The translations under genes and the position numbers were made by a program. A stretch of DNA of 36,095 nucleotides from an uncultured Prevotella sp. GTDB lineage: Bacteria > Bacteroidota > Bacteroidia > Bacteroidales > Bacteroidaceae. Shown here one piece after another: positions 33,818 through 36,095 of the stretch. Location of the stretch: contig CALFUF010000022.1 of NCBI GenBank assembly GCA_937916405.1, forward strand, positions 1 to 36,095, written 5' to 3'. Each line of letters begins with the position of its first letter. The first letter of the stretch is position 1. The notes beneath the pieces are model-generated. The model was not told the DNA's origin. It did no database searches and was given only the letters and a program-made list of their open reading frames with translations.

Positions 33818-33848
33818 CAAAGATACGACTTTTTGTCAATTCTTCCAA
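33818..33848 (-). promoter_or_regulatory. Promoter of the DUF4143 ATPase gene
   Basis: Minus strand TTG (33848-33846), 20 bp, TATCTTTG (33825-33818), 74 bp before the start codon. Full consensus. Confidence 0.75.
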
Positions 33849-33891
33849 CTTTTTCCCCTCTTTTTAATCATTCTGTCCCCGATTTCCTTTT

Positions 33892-33912
33892 TAGTCATCG
33901 ACGAAGTCGCTT
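33892..33912 (+). repeat. 21-bp direct repeat, left copy
   Basis: Identical over 21 bases to 35852-35872 (it includes CATCGACGAAGTCG). The two copies frame the peptidase/peptide gene pair. The left copy runs into the dispersed hairpin repeat GTCGCTTGCCAGA-AGCAAG. Confidence 0.85.
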
Positions 33913-33946
33913 GCCAGAAGCAAGAACCATCCCCAACTTGCTATAA

Positions 33947-33993
33947 AGTGGATTATTCAGAGTCCCCAATTTTCTCCATAGTGGATTATTCAG
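33947..33993 (+). repeat. Tandem repeat, 33-bp period, and left 15-bp inverted repeat
   Basis: AGTGGATTATTCAG occurs at 33947-33960 and 33980-33993, each followed by a TCCCxxATTTT-type segment. Within it, AGAGTCCCCAATTTT (33959-33973) is the exact inverse of 35798-35812. Confidence 0.8.
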
Positions 33994-34010
33994 TCCCGAT
34001 TTTTCAAATG

Positions 34011-34187
34011 TCAGCAATTCAAAAATGCATGAGCAGCCCCCTGTTGAGCCTCATGCTCCATGATGATACTTTGCTGGTGCAAATCCATCATCTCCATGCG
34101 CAGCGAATCCATAACGGTTTCAAATGCTTTGCTTTCCTGTTCGCTCATTTCCTGTATTTCTACAGGGTTTGTTTTCTTTTCTGCCAT
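34011..34187 (-). CDS. 58-residue peptide of unknown function
   Basis: The start at 34187 (MAEKKTNPVEI) is 14 bp after the stop of the peptidase-like gene. The peptide is acidic and helical, Met/Gln/Glu-rich, and ends EHEAQQGAAHAFLNC with one Cys. It has no signal peptide. The Gly-Ala near the C-terminus is a distant echo of double-glycine leaders, too weak to call. Tight coupling to a papain-fold protein raises the idea of a substrate, partner or immunity peptide; this is inference. It could also be a chance frame. Confidence 0.5.
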   Translation of the reverse strand: MAEKKTNPVEIQEMSEQESKAFETVMDSLRMEMMDLHQQSIIMEHEAQQGAAHAFLNC

Positions 34188-34201
34188 AATTATATGATGT
34201 G

Positions 34202-35683
34202 TCAATTGATATTCCTTTCATAAGTTTCCATTTGCAAAGTCTGTGCCAACAATAGTTTTTTTATAACATTGCCGTCATAAACAAAACCACTCTTGTCCAA
34301 CACACACATAAGAAGAGGAACTATATTGTCTTGGGTGGGCTCTGTCGCGTCTAGCAAAATCAAACCCGATTCTTTTTTCTGATGAAACTCTTCCAACGAC
34401 GACAATTCGGACACCCATACAAATCTTGGAAGGTTCATATTGAGTATGAATTGTTTTGTGCCAAGATCCATTACCTGACTTACAGCCACATGTTCCCTGA
34501 AAGAACGGCTAGAGGCCAAGAATGTCCTGATGACAATATCTTGAGGCGCATTCAGCAATTGTGTCATAACTTTCTTTGACAATTTTACAGCCTTAAACGC
34601 ATCAAGATAAACCTTTGACGGCAGAGGAACGAGAAATCTCATCAGTAACACCTTGTCCCAACTCTCCTTACCATAATATGTAGTAGGATGGTCTATGTTT
34701 GCCTTTTGGTATGGCGACACATTATCATCATTAAGAACAATACTTTCAAGACTTCTGTTCCAGATGAAGTATTCCTTTCCGTCTATTATTTCTTTTTCAA
34801 TTTTATTCATTCTAGTGATGTCTGACCTTCCCACACATGTAACAGCATGACCTATAGATTTACTCTGAAGACACAAAGCCAAAGGGAATCCACTTTCTAT
34901 ATAACACGCCAAGACCTCCTTCATATCAGGAAGCATTACAAAAGTTTGTGTGTTCTCGTCAAAGGTGTACAAATTATACATTTTTGTACTAAATCCAAAA
35001 CTGCACAATCCCACGGAAATCTGCTCAAAAGTTAATCCTGCAGACGGCAATTGTCGCTGTTGGGAAGTAGGTCTCATGGCTTTCAATATCTCAGATGGAC
35101 ATATTGGTTTATGATTCGGATACTTATGCCCATAGTATTCGGCAATAGACCACAGAGTTGTTTCTGCACATGTCATCATCTCTCCATCTTGTGAGGCATG
35201 AGGAAATCCTTCTACCTGAACTTTCAGACCAAGGGCTGTGGTTCCACCATGTGACCGACATATCACGACATCCTCTAACCCTTTCTTTTTTGCTTCAGGT
35301 GCAATAATGTTCCTTCCAATACACGCCTGTAGCGGACGTATAACCAAAAATCCCATGAAATCCTTCTTTATCTCCTCGACATACTGGTAATCAACTGGCT
35401 TTCCAGAAACAAGATGACCAGGCTTGAAAAAGGTCATCTTGATACAGTTACGGTCGTATCTATGCAATTTTGTCGCATAGAAATGATAGTATTCATCTCT
35501 ATACATAGCATCCACATAGTCAGTTTCCACACCAACCAGTAGGTCATCACGCAAAGTATTGAGGAATGCCGTAAGTCTTTTCCAATTGCAGTTATTCAGG
35601 ACATAACGCAAATCTCCTAATATATGAAGTAACTCGTTAGGATTGTTCTGTAAGACCTTTATATCATGGATTTCTGTTTTCAT
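34202..35683 (-). CDS. Papain-fold cysteine-peptidase-like protein (C39-like)
   Basis: 493 residues from the ATG at 35683, chosen because a promoter lies just upstream and the earlier in-frame start (35704) overlaps it. The core has the papain-fold order Cys-His-Asp/Asn: MMTCAETTLWSIAEYYG (Cys172 at the start of a helix), SIGHAVTCVG (His279), and WNRSLESIVLNDDN (acid at about 319-321). The ~165-residue N-terminal and ~150-residue C-terminal parts are not recognised. There is no signal peptide or membrane span, so it is cytosolic, unlike bacteriocin ABC transporters with C39 domains. The framing repeats suggest a mobile cassette. Confidence 0.65.
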   Translation of the reverse strand: MKTEIHDIKVLQNNPNELLHILGDLRYVLNNCNWKRLTAFLNTLRDDLLVGVETDYVDAMYRDEYYHFYATKLHRYDRNCIKMTFFKPGHLVSGKPVDYQYVEEIKKDFMGFLVIRPLQACIGRNIIAPEAKKKGLEDVVICRSHGGTTALGLKVQVEGFPHASQDGEMMTCAETTLWSIAEYYGHKYPNHKPICPSEILKAMRPTSQQRQLPSAGLTFEQISVGLCSFGFSTKMYNLYTFDENTQTFVMLPDMKEVLACYIESGFPLALCLQSKSIGHAVTCVGRSDITRMNKIEKEIIDGKEYFIWNRSLESIVLNDDNVSPYQKANIDHPTTYYGKESWDKVLLMRFLVPLPSKVYLDAFKAVKLSKKVMTQLLNAPQDIVIRTFLASSRSFREHVAVSQVMDLGTKQFILNMNLPRFVWVSELSSLEEFHQKKESGLILLDATEPTQDNIVPLLMCVLDKSGFVYDGNVIKKLLLAQTLQMETYERNIN

Positions 35684-35701
35684 TATAAGTAAATTTCTGT
35701 G

Positions 35702-35732
35702 CAAAAGTAATCTTTTTCTTTGAAAACACCAA
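35702..35732 (-). promoter_or_regulatory. Promoter of the peptidase-like gene
   Basis: Minus strand TTG (35732-35730), 20 bp, TACTTTTG (35709-35702), 18 bp before the chosen start codon. This decides against the start at 35704. Confidence 0.7.
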
Positions 35733-35797
35733 GAATTTATTCATTATTTCGCCTTTTCTTTCTTAACCTCTGGTCTCTTCCCTCAAAACGGACTCTT

Positions 35798-35812
35798 AAA
35801 ATTGGGGACTCT
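35798..35812 (-). repeat. 15-bp inverted repeat, right copy
   Basis: AAAATTGGGGACTCT is the exact inverse of 33959-33973. Together they bracket the peptidase/peptide pair just inside the 21-bp direct repeats. Confidence 0.8.
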
Positions 35813-35851
35813 AACTTTTTCTCAAACGAGCCGTTTGTAAATCACAAACGA

Positions 35852-35872
35852 TAGTCATCGACGAAGTCGCTT
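35852..35872 (+). repeat. 21-bp direct repeat, right copy
   Basis: Identical to 33892-33912. It overlaps the 3' end of the short reading frame at 35855-36076, so that frame may have been truncated by arrival of the cassette. Confidence 0.85.
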
Positions 35873-36076
35873 CGCTAACCGACCTAAGGTGTTCAATTTG
35901 CCTGTGCGGGTTTTGCAGAGGTGGGTGACGAGGGCGAAACTCGCTACCGACGCATCCACAGCCGTTGTGCTCAGTCCCTTTTCCTTCCATTGGGCAAAAG
36001 CCTCCTTCCTCAGGGCATAGAGTTCTTCTGCCGGGACATTCCTCTCTTTCGTTGTTGTAATTACTATTTTGCGCAT
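35855..36076 (-). pseudogene. Short reading frame, possibly the truncated 5' end of a GNAT-like gene
   Basis: 73 residues starting MRKIVITTTKERNVPAEE. The first ~45 residues (ELYALRKEAFAQWKEKG) look like a real protein N-terminus and recall GNAT-type acetyltransferases, but this is from memory. The following residues are basic and unlike a folded domain, and the stop lies in the 21-bp repeat. Probably the start of a gene cut off by a rearrangement. Confidence 0.35.
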
Positions 36077-36095
36077 ATTTGTCCCCTTTCATATC

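Overview
The window looks like chromosomal DNA from a Prevotella-type member of the Bacteroidales. The reasons are the Bacteroidetes promoter pattern (a TTTG or TTG element, 19-20 bp, then TAnnTTTG) that recurs before genes on both strands, A-rich translation starts without strong Shine-Dalgarno sequences, an Oar-like TonB-dependent receptor, and many signal-peptide and lipoprotein genes. No database search was possible; family calls rest on motifs read from the translations.

Layout. (1) 1-6330 is core-like: the 3' end of a Na/Pi cotransporter gene, a TonB-dependent receptor, and convergent pnp, separated by inverted REP-like repeats. (2) 6413-8523 is a decayed type I restriction-modification locus. 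One reading frame joins the N-terminus of HsdR to most of HsdM; no HsdS is present, and the C-terminal tail of a tyrosine recombinase follows directly. (3) 8718-9072 holds a promoter and a strongly foldable candidate RNA ending in a T-run. (4) 9143-19605 is an AT-rich co-directional operon of eight genes: a polytopic membrane protein, a 1040-residue tubulin/FtsZ-like GTPase, a zinc-ribbon/TM/Big2-type anchor protein, and five exported proteins of mostly unknown family. A trypsin-like lipoprotein protease and a secreted YD-repeat-like protein follow (19756-22034), each behind near-identical promoter leaders. This is the best candidate for an undescribed system: a cytosolic tubulin-like polymer apparently coupled through an inner-membrane protein to a set of periplasmic factors. 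(5) 22231-25155 is accessory debris: a small antitoxin-like gene, a broken AAA ATPase gene, and a 1.7-kb unit in which a VapE-like ATPase gene is bounded by ~105-bp inverted repeats. (6) 25149-29240 is a four-gene operon (SGNH protein, MBOAT acyltransferase, lysozyme-like protein, SGNH esterase) best read as cell-wall polymer, probably peptidoglycan, O-acetylation and its reversal. (7) 29249-31629 (minus) has a secreted alpha/beta hydrolase and a beta-propeller lipoprotein in one overlapping operon. (8) 31694-32339 (minus) contains a promoter, several hairpins and an intrinsic terminator but no convincing gene: a second candidate RNA of about 600 nt. (9) 32487-33848 is a DUF4143-type ATPase. 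(10) 33892-35872 is a papain-fold cysteine-peptidase-like gene plus a 58-residue peptide gene, framed by 21-bp direct and 15-bp inverted repeats, followed by a truncated reading frame at the window edge.

How the parts fit: regions 2, 4, 5 and 10 look acquired or rearranged, while 1, 6 and 7 look like stable envelope and RNA-metabolism functions. In the tubulin operon, tight spacing (4-bp and 19-bp overlaps, adjacent stop/start) argues for one transcript and a shared envelope-associated role. What that role is cannot be read from the sequence.
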